A DNA stretch of 64,000 bases. Source: an uncultured Clostridia bacterium. Lineage in GTDB: Bacteria > Bacillota > Clostridia > UBA1381. This document shows positions 1 to 9,084 of this stretch, one piece after another. The stretch is taken from assembly GCA_934454145.1 (NCBI GenBank), contig CAKSFT010000008.1:150410-214409 (forward strand). The letters run 5' to 3'. A model generated the notes under the pieces. It did not search any database. It was given only the letters and a program-made list of their open reading frames with translations, and was not told the DNA's origin. Both the position numbers and the translations under genes were made by a program. Positions within the stretch are counted from its first letter, which is position 1, and each line of letters begins with the position of its first letter.

Positions 1-2
1 TT

Positions 3-842
3 GAATCAAACCCGGGGACGCTGTCTTTGCAGAAGCTTCTGAAAATGCGCGATTTAGGTATCAACCGGCTGAGCATCGGCGTGCAGAGCTTTGACGACGG
101 AGAGCTTGCAGCAATAGGGAGAATACATGACGCGGCGGTGGCTTTTTGTGCGGTTGAAGAGGTAAAAAAGGCAGGGTTTTCAAACATCAATCTTGACATC
201 ATGTTTTCTCTGCCGCGGCAGACGCGGCAAAGCTTTGCCGAAACGCTTGAAAAAGCGATTGAAACAGGTGTGCGGCATATTTCGTGTTACAGCCTTATCC
301 TTGAGGAGGGCACACCGCTTTATAAAGAATATGAATCGGGAAAGTTTGAGCTGAATGATGACGAAACAGACAGGGCAATATATGAATATGCATGCCGCCG
401 CCTGCAAAAGGCGGGTTATGTCCAATATGAAATATCAAATTTTTGCATGCCCGGATATGAATGCAGGCACAATTTGAAATATTGGGATTGTGATGAATAT
501 ATAGGAATCGGCGCCGCTGCCCACTCGTACTATGAATCAAAAAGATATTGCAATACAACTTCACTGACAAAATATATAAGCGGCGAATGCAGAGAGGACG
601 GCGCGGAAAAAATAACCCGGGAAGAGAGCATAAAAGAATTTATGGTTATGGGGTTGAGAAAGACAAGGGGAATAAGCAAACATGAATTTGCAAAAAGGTT
701 TGGGACAGATGTCATGTCGGTCTTTGCAAATGAAATAAAAAAGTTTGTTTCAGCGGGGCTGATGGAGGAAAAGGACGGATTTATCAGGCTTACATTTGAC
801 GGAATAAACGTCAGCAATTCCATATTATGTGAATTTGTATAA
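3..842 (+). CDS. hemW: HemW-type radical SAM protein (5' end outside window)
   Basis: C-terminal part of a HemN/HemW-family radical SAM protein, historically called oxygen-independent coproporphyrinogen III oxidase-like; HemW is a heme chaperone. The frame is open from base 3 (ESNPGTLS, typical of the family's EANPxxL motif), so the TTG at 27 is not a true start and the CX3CX2C iron-sulfur motif lies upstream of the window. Visible motifs are INRLSIGVQSFDD, the RxxNLxYW-like segment RHNLKYWDCDEYIGIGAAAHS, and a HemN C-terminal winged-helix region (ESIKEFMVMGLRKTRGI). It lies just upstream of hrcA, a common Firmicutes arrangement. HemW and true HemN cannot be separated without the N-terminus; the C-terminal form and context favour HemW. 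Confidence 0.9.
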   Translation, partial: ESNPGTLSLQKLLKMRDLGINRLSIGVQSFDDGELAAIGRIHDAAVAFCAVEEVKKAGFSNINLDIMFSLPRQTRQSFAETLEKAIETGVRHISCYSLILEEGTPLYKEYESGKFELNDDETDRAIYEYACRRLQKAGYVQYEISNFCMPGYECRHNLKYWDCDEYIGIGAAAHSYYESKRYCNTTSLTKYISGECREDGAEKITREESIKEFMVMGLRKTRGISKHEFAKRFGTDVMSVFANEIKKFVSAGLMEEKDGFIRLTFDGINVSNSILCEFV

Positions 843-900
843 TAACATTTAATAAAGATAATTTATTTTATGAATAAATTGTAAAAATCTAAAAATACTA

Positions 901-934
901 TTGACAATTCATTATAAGAGTGGTATTTTATAAT
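901..934 (+). promoter_or_regulatory. Promoter of the hrcA-grpE-dnaK operon
   Basis: TTGACA at 901-906 is followed by an AT-rich region with TATTTT at 924-929 (17-base spacer) and TATAAT at 929-934 (22-base spacer, too long). The exact -10 is uncertain. The CIRCE operator begins three bases downstream, the normal sigma-A/HrcA arrangement. Confidence 0.65.
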
Positions 935-936
935 TG

Positions 937-963
937 TTAGCACTCGTGAGAACGGAGTGCTAA
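937..963 (+). promoter_or_regulatory. CIRCE operator (HrcA binding site)
   Basis: A perfect TTAGCACTC - 9 bases - GAGTGCTAA inverted repeat. It is the classical HrcA-bound heat-shock operator and implies autorepression of hrcA-grpE-dnaK. It overlaps the 5' part of a longer hrcA frame, which supports the downstream GTG start for hrcA. Confidence 0.97.
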
Positions 964-1007
964 CAATACAGTTAACTTTCGATGCTGATTCGAAGGGGGT
1001 GAAAACC

Positions 1008-2063
1008 GTGGAATTAAGTGACAGAAAGAAACGTATATTGCAGGAAGTCATAAATGAATATATGGGCACCGCAGAGCCTGTCGGCTCGAGGGCGATATCC
1101 AAAAAGGAAAGCCTTGGTCTTTCAAGTGCGACAATCAGGAACGAGATGGCGGATTTGGAGGAAATGGGATTCCTTATTCAGCCGCACACTTCGGCAGGGA
1201 GAATACCGTCCGACGCGGCATACAGATTTTATGTAAATACGATGCTGACAAAATATCAGGTCAGCATGGAAACAATGCAGAAGCTTCAGAGTGAACTGCA
1301 GGAAAAAGTTAACCGTCTTGAAGTCCTTATAAAAAAGGCAAGCGTCATTGCGTCGGCATTGACACAGTATACGACAGTGGTCACCACGCCGCAGCTGAAC
1401 AGTGCCGTGATAAAGCGGTTTGAGCTTGTGGAACTTTCGCCGGGCAGCGTTATGCTGATAATTGTCACAAACACCGGTGCGGTGAAAAACAGGGTTATGA
1501 ATTTTGGAAACCTGACAGAAGATGAAATAAGAGGGTTAAGCAGGATTCTTAATTCGGACTTGACGGGGCTTACTTCAAATGACATCACATTTGAGAAAAT
1601 CCAGACAGTACATGACAAGATTCAGAGCACACTGAAGATATCCCCAAAGATGCTTATAAACATAATGAACTTTGTTTACAGTGCAATTGAGGAAATGGAC
1701 GAAATGGAAATTTTTGTTGAGAATGCAAAGTCAATTTTGTCCTATCCCGAATACAGCAGTGTACAGGAAGCAAAGCGTATGCTGACCTTTTTGGAAGACA
1801 AAAAGAATCTGAAGGAGCTGGTTTCGGGAAGTGACGATTCCAAAGTCAGTGTGAAGATTGGCTCCGAAAACGATTTTGAAGAGCTTTCAAACAGCAGCAT
1901 TGTTACCGTAAATTATTCACTTAATAATAAGACGGCGGGCAAAATCGGAGTTATTGGTCCCAAACGTATGAATTATGCGAAGGTTATTGCAAATCTGAAC
2001 TGCATATCCGACTATCTGGACAGGATATTGTATCAGTTTTATATAAATGAAAGCGAGGGATAG
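1008..2063 (+). CDS. hrcA: Heat-inducible transcription repressor HrcA
   Basis: Represses class I heat-shock genes by binding CIRCE; its folding depends on GroE. The 351-residue length fits the family. The protein begins ELSDRKKRILQEVINEY, the usual HrcA N-terminus, with a winged HTH (SSATIRNEMADLEEMG) and the HTSAGRIPSDAAYRFYV motif, followed by the GAF-like domain. The reading frame extends to 957, but that would put coding sequence inside the CIRCE element. The GTG at 1008 has an AAGGGGG ribosome site about 8 bases upstream and gives the canonical N-terminus. First gene of the CIRCE operon; its stop lies 4 bases before the chosen grpE start. Confidence 0.96.
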   Translation: MELSDRKKRILQEVINEYMGTAEPVGSRAISKKESLGLSSATIRNEMADLEEMGFLIQPHTSAGRIPSDAAYRFYVNTMLTKYQVSMETMQKLQSELQEKVNRLEVLIKKASVIASALTQYTTVVTTPQLNSAVIKRFELVELSPGSVMLIIVTNTGAVKNRVMNFGNLTEDEIRGLSRILNSDLTGLTSNDITFEKIQTVHDKIQSTLKISPKMLINIMNFVYSAIEEMDEMEIFVENAKSILSYPEYSSVQEAKRMLTFLEDKKNLKELVSGSDDSKVSVKIGSENDFEELSNSSIVTVNYSLNNKTAGKIGVIGPKRMNYAKVIANLNCISDYLDRILYQFYINESEG

Positions 2064-2067
2064 CAAG

Positions 2068-2604
2068 GTGGCAAAAGCAGAGAACAAAGATGAAGAATTG
2101 AAGGACACCGAACAGGAGAAACAGGAAAAAAAAGAAGGGGAGGCAGCAGAAGAGAAAACAGAAGAAAATTCCGAGGATAAAATCAAGGAACTGGAAGATA
2201 AATATATGCGTCTTTTTGCGGAGTTTGACAACTATAAAAAGCGTACACTCAAAGAAAAAGACGCGCGTTATGCAGATGCGGTGATTGACACCGTTGCGGC
2301 ATTTTTGCCCGTTGCGGACAATCTGGAGCGCGCACAGTCGGTGGAAGTTGAGGGCGAAGAGGCAAAGAAGGTTTTGGAAGGTGTTTCATTGGTGATGAAA
2401 CAGTTTAAGGACACTCTTTCAAAGCTTGAGGTCAGCGAAATCCCGGCAGTCGGCGAAGAGTTTGACCCGAATCTGCATGAAGCGATTATGCACATTGAAG
2501 ATGAAAACAAAACCGAAAATGTGGTTGTTGAAGAATTTATGAAGGGCTACATATACAAAAAAGACAGAGTAGTCCGTCACAGTATGGTAAAGGTTGCAAA
2601 TTAA
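2068..2604 (+). CDS. grpE: Nucleotide exchange factor GrpE
   Basis: Accelerates ADP release from DnaK. An acidic, lysine-rich disordered N-terminus (about 50 residues) precedes the coiled coil (EDKYMRLFAEFDNYKKRTL) and a C-terminal beta domain with the family pattern NLHEAIMHIED and YKKDRVVRHSMVKVAN. An upstream ATG at 2047 overlaps hrcA; the GTG at 2068, with GAGGG about 8 bases before it and just after the hrcA stop, is the better start (178 residues). It lies between hrcA and dnaK in one operon. Confidence 0.94.
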   Translation: MAKAENKDEELKDTEQEKQEKKEGEAAEEKTEENSEDKIKELEDKYMRLFAEFDNYKKRTLKEKDARYADAVIDTVAAFLPVADNLERAQSVEVEGEEAKKVLEGVSLVMKQFKDTLSKLEVSEIPAVGEEFDPNLHEAIMHIEDENKTENVVVEEFMKGYIYKKDRVVRHSMVKVAN

Positions 2605-2625
2605 ATTTATTTGGAGGGAATTATT

Positions 2626-4482
2626 ATGGGAAAAATCATAGGTATAGACTTGGGAACAACAAATTCATGCGTTGCTGTTATTGAAGGCGGCAACCCAACA
2701 GTTATCGCAAATTCCGAAGGCGCAAGGACAACGCCGTCTGTTGTTGCTTTCCAGAAAAACGGCGAGCGTATCGTCGGTCAGGTGGCAAAAAGACAGGCAG
2801 TGACAAATGCCGACAGAACAATAATGTCAATCAAAAGGGAAATGGGCACCGCATACACCGTAAATATCGACGGAAAAGCATATACACCACAAGAAATTTC
2901 GGCAATGATTCTGTCAAAGCTGAAGGCAGACGCCGAGAGCTATCTGGGCGAAACGGTAAGTCAGGCGGTTATCACAGTCCCTGCATATTTCAGCGATTCG
3001 CAAAGACAGGCGACAAAGGACGCCGGGAAAATTGCCGGGCTTGAAGTTTTGAGAATCATAAACGAGCCGACGGCAGCGGCTTTGGCATACGGCATGAATG
3101 ACACCGACCAAAAGGTAATGGTGTATGACCTTGGCGGCGGTACTTTTGATGTATCTATATTGGAAATCGGCGACGGTGTATTTGAGGTTCTTTCGACAAA
3201 CGGAGATACACGCCTCGGCGGTGATGACTTTGATAACAGGATTATAAATTATCTTGTTGATGAATTTAAGAAAGAAACGGGCGTTGACCTGACAAGTGAT
3301 AAGATGGCAATGCAGAGATTGAAGGAAGCGGCAGAAAAGTCGAAGATAGAGCTTTCCGGCATGACCACATCAAACATAAACCTTCCGTTTATCACGGCAG
3401 ACGCCACAGGTCCGAAACACTTGGATATAACACTGACAAAAGCTAAGTTTGATGAATTGACGGCAGATTTGGTGCAGAAAACCCTTGTCTGCATAAGAAA
3501 TGCCATGAATGACGCAGGACTTTCAAAAGGCGACATTGACAAAGTTCTCCTGGTCGGCGGTTCGTCAAGAATCCCGGCAGTCCAGGAAGCTGTCAAGAAT
3601 GAAATGGGTCAGGAACCGCACAAGGGCATAAATCCTGATGAATGTGTCGCAATCGGTGCGGCAGTCCAGGCAGGTGTGCTTGGCGGCGACGTAAAAGACT
3701 TGCTCCTTTTGGACGTTACTCCGCTATCTTTGGGTATAGAAACCATGGGCGGTGTGTTTACAAAGCTTATCGAGAGAAACACAACTATCCCGACCAAGAA
3801 ATCACAGATATTCTCTACTGCCGCAGACGGGCAGACAAGTGTTGAAGTGCACGTTCTGCAAGGAGAGAGAGATATGGCACAGTACAACAAAACTCTGGGC
3901 AGATTCAGCCTCACAGGCATTGCTCCGGCTCCGAGAGGTGTGCCGCAGATTGAAGTCAGCTTTGATATCGATGCAAACGGTATCGTAAAGGTTTCCGCAA
4001 AGGATATGGCGACAGGGAACGAACAGAAGATTACCATTACATCTTCAAGCAATCTGAGCGATGAAGACATCGACAGGGCTGTCAAAGAGGCAGAAAAATA
4101 TGCCGAAGAGGACAAGAAACGTAAAGAAGAAGTAGAAACAAGAAACAATGCCGAAAGCGTTGTTTATCAATCGGAAAAGACCCTCAATGAGCTGGGAGAT
4201 AAGGTTGACGCGGCCGACAAGGCAAGCGTACAGGCAGAGATTGACAAAGTTAAAGAGGCTTTGAAGGGCACTGACACCGAAGCGATAAAGACAGCCGCAG
4301 AAAATCTGCAGCAAGCCTTCTACAAGGTGTCGGAAAAAATGTATCAGCAGGCAAATCCCCAGGGTGCACAAGGCGCACAGGGCGCTGATTTTGGCGGAGC
4401 ACAGGAGGCACAGCAAAACCCAAACAATGACAATGTTTATGAAGCTGATTACAGAGAAGTCAACGACGACGAAAATAAATAA
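2626..4482 (+). CDS. dnaK: Chaperone protein DnaK (Hsp70)
   Basis: ATP-dependent Hsp70 chaperone of 618 residues. The nucleotide-binding domain begins [17 protein letters not shown] and carries the phosphate-2 loop [15 protein letters not shown] and [12 protein letters not shown]. The linker [19 protein letters not shown] leads to the substrate domain ([17 protein letters not shown]) and a helical lid ending in a Gly/Ala/Gln-rich tail. The ATG at 2626 has GGAGG 9 bases upstream; a TTG at 2611 in the same frame contains the ribosome site itself and is rejected. Controlled by CIRCE through the operon; a strong terminator follows. Confidence 0.98.
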   Translation: MGKIIGIDLGTTNSCVAVIEGGNPTVIANSEGARTTPSVVAFQKNGERIVGQVAKRQAVTNADRTIMSIKREMGTAYTVNIDGKAYTPQEISAMILSKLKADAESYLGETVSQAVITVPAYFSDSQRQATKDAGKIAGLEVLRIINEPTAAALAYGMNDTDQKVMVYDLGGGTFDVSILEIGDGVFEVLSTNGDTRLGGDDFDNRIINYLVDEFKKETGVDLTSDKMAMQRLKEAAEKSKIELSGMTTSNINLPFITADATGPKHLDITLTKAKFDELTADLVQKTLVCIRNAMNDAGLSKGDIDKVLLVGGSSRIPAVQEAVKNEMGQEPHKGINPDECVAIGAAVQAGVLGGDVKDLLLLDVTPLSLGIETMGGVFTKLIERNTTIPTKKSQIFSTAADGQTSVEVHVLQGERDMAQYNKTLGRFSLTGIAPAPRGVPQIEVSFDIDANGIVKVSAKDMATGNEQKITITSSSNLSDEDIDRAVKEAEKYAEEDKKRKEEVETRNNAESVVYQSEKTLNELGDKVDAADKASVQAEIDKVKEALKGTDTEAIKTAAENLQQAFYKVSEKMYQQANPQGAQGAQGADFGGAQEAQQNPNNDNVYEADYREVNDDENK

Positions 4483-4497
4483 GGCAAATGCCAAAAA

Positions 4498-4523
4498 AGC
4501 CGAAACTGCGGTTTCGGCTTTTT
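4498..4523 (+). terminator. Intrinsic terminator after dnaK
   Basis: A 9-bp perfect stem, AGCCGAAAC / GTTTCGGCT, with a 4-base loop, running into T5. It separates hrcA-grpE-dnaK from dnaJ. Confidence 0.9.
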
Positions 4524-4607
4524 GCCTATAAATCATTTGATTTTTGCGGCGGGTGTGAACAATGTTTAGAAAAATGAATTGCCAAAATACGTTTTTTGAC
4601 AAAAATC

Positions 4608-4636
4608 TTTACATTTAAAAATATTTTTAGTATAAT
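4608..4636 (+). promoter_or_regulatory. Promoter of dnaJ
   Basis: TTTACA (4608-4613), a 17-base spacer and TATAAT (4631-4636), 22 bases before the dnaJ TTG start. No CIRCE is seen here, so dnaJ appears to be driven independently of the HrcA operator. Confidence 0.75.
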
Positions 4637-4658
4637 GAATCCGGTAGGTGAAGATAAG

Positions 4659-5804
4659 TTGGCAGATAAAAGAGATTTTTATGAAGTCCTGGGAGTAAAC
4701 CGCGGCGCAAGTGACGACGAGATAAAAAAAGCTTACAGAAAAGAAGCAAAAAAATATCACCCCGACTTGCACCCGGGAGATAAAGAAGCGGAAGCAAAGT
4801 TCAAGGAAGTCAATGAAGCATATGAAGTGCTGTCCGACAAAGAGAAAAAAGCACGGTATGACCAGTTTGGGCATGCAGGTGTAGACCCGAATTATGGCGC
4901 GGGCGGCGGTGCCGGCGGCGGCTTCGGCGGCTTTGACGACTTTGGGGACATATTTTCAAATATATTCGGTGGCGGCTTTGGTGGATTCGGCGGAGGACAA
5001 AGACGCAACGGTCCTGTCAGGGGGAGCGACATACGTTCAAGTGTGGTTATTTCTTTTGAGGAGGCTGCATTTGGCTGCAAGAAAACTGTGGAAGTCACAA
5101 GACAAGAGAACTGCAAGACCTGTAACGGAACCGGCGCGAAACCTGGCACCAGCCCCATAAAATGTAAAAAGTGTAACGGTACGGGGAGAATACGTACCCA
5201 AACGCGCACACCCTTCGGCATCATGGCAAACGAAACGGTTTGTCCCGATTGCCGCGGAGCGGGGACGGTTGTTGTAGACCCGTGCCGTGATTGCCGCGGA
5301 ACCGGACGCGTGAGGAAAACAAGCAAAATTGAAATCAAAATCCCGGCGGGCATCAATGACGGGCAGTCAATGCAAATCCCGGGTCAGGGAGAGATGGGCA
5401 CAAGGGGCGGCCCGAGCGGTGACCTTTTGGTGACAATCAGAATCAAACCGCATGAGATTTTCAAACGTGAAGAATACGATGTTTATATAGATATACCCGT
5501 CACTTTTGCTCAGGCGGCTCTGGGCGACACGATAAAAGTGCCGACCATAGACGGCATTGTGGAATATGACATACCGGAGGGAACACAGCCGGGGGCGGTG
5601 TTCAGACTGAGAAACAAGGGTATACAATATCTGCGCGGCAAGGGCAGGGGTGATCAATATGTCAAGGTTGACATTGAGGTGCCGAAGAACCTGTCGGCAG
5701 AACAGAAAGAAATTCTGAGAAAATTTGAGCAGGCAAGCGAAGGCAAGAATTATAAGCGAAGAAAAACATTTTTTGACAAAATGAAGGATTTGTTTAAGAA
5801 CTGA
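4659..5804 (+). CDS. dnaJ: Chaperone protein DnaJ (Hsp40)
   Basis: Co-chaperone that stimulates DnaK ATPase. Domains in order: J domain with the HPD triad ([11 protein letters not shown]), a Gly/Phe-rich segment, a zinc-binding domain with four repeats ([32 protein letters not shown]), and the C-terminal substrate domains. The frame is open from 4596, but the -35 and -10 boxes lie inside that extension. The TTG at 4659 ([16 protein letters not shown] 8 bases upstream) gives the canonical 381-residue protein. hisD-like follows 11 bases after the stop with its own ribosome site and no intervening terminator. Confidence 0.96.
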   Translation: MADKRDFYEVLGVNRGASDDEIKKAYRKEAKKYHPDLHPGDKEAEAKFKEVNEAYEVLSDKEKKARYDQFGHAGVDPNYGAGGGAGGGFGGFDDFGDIFSNIFGGGFGGFGGGQRRNGPVRGSDIRSSVVISFEEAAFGCKKTVEVTRQENCKTCNGTGAKPGTSPIKCKKCNGTGRIRTQTRTPFGIMANETVCPDCRGAGTVVVDPCRDCRGTGRVRKTSKIEIKIPAGINDGQSMQIPGQGEMGTRGGPSGDLLVTIRIKPHEIFKREEYDVYIDIPVTFAQAALGDTIKVPTIDGIVEYDIPEGTQPGAVFRLRNKGIQYLRGKGRGDQYVKVDIEVPKNLSAEQKEILRKFEQASEGKNYKRRKTFFDKMKDLFKN

Positions 5805-5815
5805 GGAGGAGTGTC

Positions 5816-7114
5816 ATGAAACCGAATATTTATAAGCTGTCCGAGATGACCGCGGAGCAATATGATTTTATAATGAGAAGAGCAGAGCTTGACATATCGG
5901 AGCAGATGCGTGTCGCAAAAGAAGTTTCTGACGACATCAGAAAGCGCGGCGATGCGGCAGTCCTGGAATATACCGAAAAATTTGACCATGTGAAGCTTTC
6001 GGCACAGGATATGAAAGTGACACAAAAAGAAATCGAAGAAGGGTATGAGAACTGCGACAAAGAAACTCGCGAGGCAATAGAATACGCTTATAAAAATATA
6101 TATGATTTTCATGAGAAACAACTCCCGGAGGAAATGTGGTTCACCATGGTTGACGACGGGCTGATGGTGGGTGAGAAAACCACACCGATTGTCGATGTAT
6201 GTCTTTATGTTCCGCACGGGAAGGGGAGTTTCCCTTCGGTTTTGTGCATGCTTGGCATACCGGCGGTTGTCGCAAAGGTGCCCAAAATCGTTGTTGTGAC
6301 ACCGCCAAACGAAAAGGGCAAGGTTGATGACGCAATCCTTGCGGCAGCAAAAATAATAGGTATTACACAAATATATAAGGTGGGCGGCATTCAGGCTGTC
6401 GCCGCCGTTGCATACGGGACAGAAACCATCCCAAAGTGCCACAAAATCATCGGCCCCGGGAACAGCTATGCAACAGCTGCAAAGCGCGTGCTTGCAAGCC
6501 ACATTGACGCAGGGCTACCGGCAGGGCCCAGTGAGGCGATAATTTTGTGCGATGAGCATGCCGACCCGGAAAAGGCTGCGCTTGACTGGATGATTGAGGC
6601 GGAACACGGACCGGACAGCGCGGCACTGCTTGTGACACATTCAAAAGAACTGGCAGAAAAGGTTATACCGATTGTAAACCGTCAGCTGGAGAAAATATCG
6701 AAAAAAAGAAGAGAGTTTATAACAACAAACTTCACTACATACGGCGGTGTGATTTTGACGGATTCTCTGGAAGAATCAATCAATTTTGTAAACGAATATG
6801 CGCCGGAGCACATGGAAGTTATGACGGAAAAACCGTTTGAAACCTTGCCGAAAATCAAAAATGCGGGCGAGATTCTTCTGGGTGACTATACACCGGTGAC
6901 TTTGTGCAACTTTGTTTTGGGGCCGAATGCTATTCTCCCGACGGGCGGATTTGCAAAGATATATTCCAGTGTTTCGGTGAATGATTTCCTCAAACGTTCT
7001 TCGGTCGGATATGCGTCAAAGGACGGATTTATGAAAGTACGCGATTATGCTTACCGTTTTGCAAAAGTGGAAGGCTTTGACACGCACGGTTTGGCTGTCA
7101 AAGAGAGAAAATAA
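5816..7114 (+). CDS. Divergent histidinol dehydrogenase-like protein (HisD paralog)
   Basis: Full-length (432 residues) member of the HisD family, which oxidises L-histidinol to L-histidine with NAD. The fold motifs VDVCLYVPHGKGSFPSV, KIIGPGNSYATAAKR and AGPSEAIILCDE are clear, and the catalytic Glu-His pair is kept (PEH at 331-332). Two of the four zinc ligands of E. coli HisD are changed: Gln259 corresponds to Glu261 (IEAEHGPDS) and Asp360 to Asn365 (TLCNFVLG). The ligands matching His262 and His419 remain (His264, His424). The NHVLPT motif reads NAILPT. No other his genes are nearby apart from the equally divergent hisB-like gene. It may be a repurposed dehydrogenase rather than the biosynthetic enzyme. 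Confidence 0.85.
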   Translation: MKPNIYKLSEMTAEQYDFIMRRAELDISEQMRVAKEVSDDIRKRGDAAVLEYTEKFDHVKLSAQDMKVTQKEIEEGYENCDKETREAIEYAYKNIYDFHEKQLPEEMWFTMVDDGLMVGEKTTPIVDVCLYVPHGKGSFPSVLCMLGIPAVVAKVPKIVVVTPPNEKGKVDDAILAAAKIIGITQIYKVGGIQAVAAVAYGTETIPKCHKIIGPGNSYATAAKRVLASHIDAGLPAGPSEAIILCDEHADPEKAALDWMIEAEHGPDSAALLVTHSKELAEKVIPIVNRQLEKISKKRREFITTNFTTYGGVILTDSLEESINFVNEYAPEHMEVMTEKPFETLPKIKNAGEILLGDYTPVTLCNFVLGPNAILPTGGFAKIYSSVSVNDFLKRSSVGYASKDGFMKVRDYAYRFAKVEGFDTHGLAVKERK

Positions 7115-7138
7115 TCCGAGGAAGAAAGGTGTGATAGT

Positions 7139-7756
7139 ATGAGCACAGTGAAGGTGACAAGAAAAACAACAGAATCGGAAATGTCGGTGATGCTTGATTT
7201 TTCACCTGTAAAAAGCGATTACAGAGAGAAAATAAACACTCCGCTTCCTTTTTTGAACCATATGATTGAACATATCGCATGGCGCGGCGGATTTAACATA
7301 GAATTATCAGTTAAGCTTGACAAATTTGTGTTGACTCATGTCATATGTGAGGATTTGGGGATTGCCTTTGGCAAAGCGCTGGCAGAATACATAAAAAGAG
7401 AAAACGCAATAGCCGGTTATGGCTGTGAAAGCGGCTTTATCGACGAGGCAAAGGCAGAAACTGCGATAAGCTTTGAGAGCCGTGCGCTGTCATTGATTGA
7501 TTATCATGATGTCGATGTCCCGGCACAGGTTGAGGGTATGGATTCGCAGGATTTGGCTGTGTTCCTTGACGGATTTGCCCAGGGGGCATGCTGCACTTTG
7601 CAGATTGATGTTATCCGCGGTGTCAACGGACACCACATTTGGGAGGCGGTGTTTAGAAGCTTTGGGGAAACGCTGAAGAGCGTTCTGAAAAAGGACGCCG
7701 CAAGAGCCGGAATGACAAGCGGTGTCGCGGGCAGGATTGACTGGACAATAGAATGA
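7139..7756 (+). CDS. Divergent imidazoleglycerol-phosphate dehydratase-like protein (HisB paralog)
   Basis: 205 residues with the overall HisB (IGPD) fold pattern: TPLPFLNHMIEHIA at the start, a second half with GVNGHHIWEAVFRSFGETL, and an R-K-T rich N-terminus. True IGPD uses two HHxxE metal motifs. Here the second is intact (His165-His166), but the first reads HVICED (His67-Val68), the LVHEFL histidine is replaced (LAVFLDGF), and the C-terminal STKG phosphate-binding motif reads TSGVAG. These are losses at metal and substrate positions, so classical dehydratase activity is doubtful. It follows the hisD-like gene by 24 bases with its own ribosome site. Function unknown. Confidence 0.8.
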   Translation: MSTVKVTRKTTESEMSVMLDFSPVKSDYREKINTPLPFLNHMIEHIAWRGGFNIELSVKLDKFVLTHVICEDLGIAFGKALAEYIKRENAIAGYGCESGFIDEAKAETAISFESRALSLIDYHDVDVPAQVEGMDSQDLAVFLDGFAQGACCTLQIDVIRGVNGHHIWEAVFRSFGETLKSVLKKDAARAGMTSGVAGRIDWTIE

Positions 7757-7761
7757 AAAAG

Positions 7762-7797
7762 CAAGGCTGTTGGTTTTTATCACAGCCTTGTTTGATT
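7762..7797 (+). terminator. Hairpin after hisB-like gene
   Basis: 9-bp stem CAAGGCTGT / ACAGCCTTG with a T-rich 11-base loop, followed by TTTGATTT. It resembles an intrinsic terminator with a weak T tract and resembles the hairpin at 37475-37504. It lies inside the longest reading frame of the next gene, arguing for that gene's later start. Confidence 0.55.
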
Positions 7798-7824
7798 TAT
7801 ACCGCCGGGGCTTGCCGGGAAGAT

Positions 7825-8850
7825 ATGAGAGAGGATTTGGGAAAAGTGAAGGATTTTCTGAAAAAGTATGACACGATAATTTTTGACATGGACGGAGTGA
7901 TAACAAGCGAATCGGCATATTGGGACGCCGCGGCACTGACGGTTTATCAGCAGCTCGGGGCGGACAGGCTTTTTTGTGACCGTGTTGATGTGGAATATTA
8001 TATGAATCATATAAAGGAAATAAGGGAAGAGGTATTCTCACACGATAAACTTATAGAAGTGCTGAAAAATAAAGGGGTAAACAGCAATTGGGATTTGGCA
8101 TATGTGACATTGGGAATTGCAATTATCATGCGCACCCGTGATTTTGGGGAGGTTTTGCGGTACGCACAGGAGTTGCCGGACGATGTTTTTGAGATTTATA
8201 AAGACATTGCCCGGGGAATAGAAGAAAAAACGGGAATGGCAGATGCGTCGCGTTCAAGCGGATTTTGGCAGAAACTCAGAATGAGATTTCAGGAATGGAT
8301 TTTGGGGGACGTGCTTTTTCGGAAGGTGTACGGCTGTGATGTGAGCCAAAGCGGAAAAGAAGGCATACTCGCAGGAGAACAGCCTGTTGTGGATGGGGAA
8401 AAGTTGAAGAATGTAATTTTTGGATTGCACAAAGAAGGCAAAAGGCTCTGCACTGCAACCGGGAGAATCTGGGAGGAACTCAAATCGCCGCTTGAAAGAT
8501 TTGGGATAATAGGTTATTTTGCAAAAAACGGATTTATAAATTTCAACCATGTGATGAACGCGGAAAAGAAGCTTGGTATTCCACTGACAAAGCCGCACCC
8601 GTATATGTTTTTAAAGGCACTTTGTGGAGAAGAATATGACGACAAGGATATCACAGAGGGGATTTTTGATAAAGAACCGATAAAAAAGACGCTTGTCGTG
8701 GGCGACGCCGGTGCCGATATTTTGGCGGCAAAGGCTATGGGTGCGGATTTTTGCGCAGTGCTGACAGGCGTCAACGGAAAAGCGGCACGCGGATACTTTG
8801 AGGATTTGGGCGCGGAGTATATTTTGGACAGCATTTTGGATTTTGAATAA
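7825..8850 (+). CDS. HAD-superfamily hydrolase
   Basis: Probable phosphatase of 341 residues. HAD motif I is IIFDMDGVITSESAYW (nucleophile Asp plus acid/base Asp); motif II is in LCTATGRIWEEL; the motif III lysine is in TKPHPYMFLKAL; motif IV is VVGDAGADILAAKAMG. About 180 residues lie between motifs I and II, unusually large for a cap, and I do not recognise that domain. The frame is open from 7753, but the first 24 codons cover a hairpin. The ATG at 7825 starts just upstream of the HAD domain, with a weak GGGAAG site. It may be co-transcribed with the hisD/hisB-like genes. Substrate unknown. Confidence 0.8.
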   Translation: MREDLGKVKDFLKKYDTIIFDMDGVITSESAYWDAAALTVYQQLGADRLFCDRVDVEYYMNHIKEIREEVFSHDKLIEVLKNKGVNSNWDLAYVTLGIAIIMRTRDFGEVLRYAQELPDDVFEIYKDIARGIEEKTGMADASRSSGFWQKLRMRFQEWILGDVLFRKVYGCDVSQSGKEGILAGEQPVVDGEKLKNVIFGLHKEGKRLCTATGRIWEELKSPLERFGIIGYFAKNGFINFNHVMNAEKKLGIPLTKPHPYMFLKALCGEEYDDKDITEGIFDKEPIKKTLVVGDAGADILAAKAMGADFCAVLTGVNGKAARGYFEDLGAEYILDSILDFE

Positions 8851-8860
8851 ACAAAAACAG

Positions 8861-8928
8861 CAGAGCATATTGAAAAATTTGTGAAATGGGGAACCATGTA
8901 CAAAGAAATGCAATATGCTCTGTATTTT
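8861..8928 (+). terminator. Long-loop inverted repeat, probable terminator
   Basis: 12-bp perfect arms CAGAGCATATTG (8861-8872) and CAATATGCTCTG (8911-8922) with a 38-base loop, followed by TATTTTTG. It separates the HAD gene from murD. The loop is longer than usual for a terminator. Confidence 0.6.
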
Positions 8929-8987
8929 TGTGCAAGCCGTAATATTTATTGGAAAATTTTGTGATTTATTTTGTGTTTGGGGTTGTT

Positions 8988-9016
8988 ATTACACAGAAAA
9001 AGTGATAAAATATAAT
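8988..9016 (+). promoter_or_regulatory. Possible murD promoter
   Basis: ATTACA (8988-8993), a 17-base spacer and TATAAT (9011-9016), about 70 bases before murD. The -35 is weak. The rest of the 234-base gap holds only the upstream terminator and the GC-rich hairpin at 9052-9069. Confidence 0.45.
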
Positions 9017-9051
9017 GAGGAAATTTTGTTGTAAATCATTGGAATGAAAAA

Positions 9052-9069
9052 GCCGGCAAAACGGCCGGC
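9052..9069 (+). other. GC-rich hairpin in the murD leader
   Basis: GCCGGC, a 6-base loop, GCCGGC, ending 16 bases before the murD ATG and next to its GGAG site. There is no T tract, so it is unlikely to terminate. It may affect ribosome access. Confidence 0.5.
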
Positions 9070-9084
9070 AGAACGGAGTTTTTT

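Noticed and set aside
957..1007. Upstream extension of hrcA beginning inside the CIRCE element
   Set aside because: The GTG at 957 lies in the operator and lacks a ribosome site; the GTG at 1008 gives the family's standard N-terminus.
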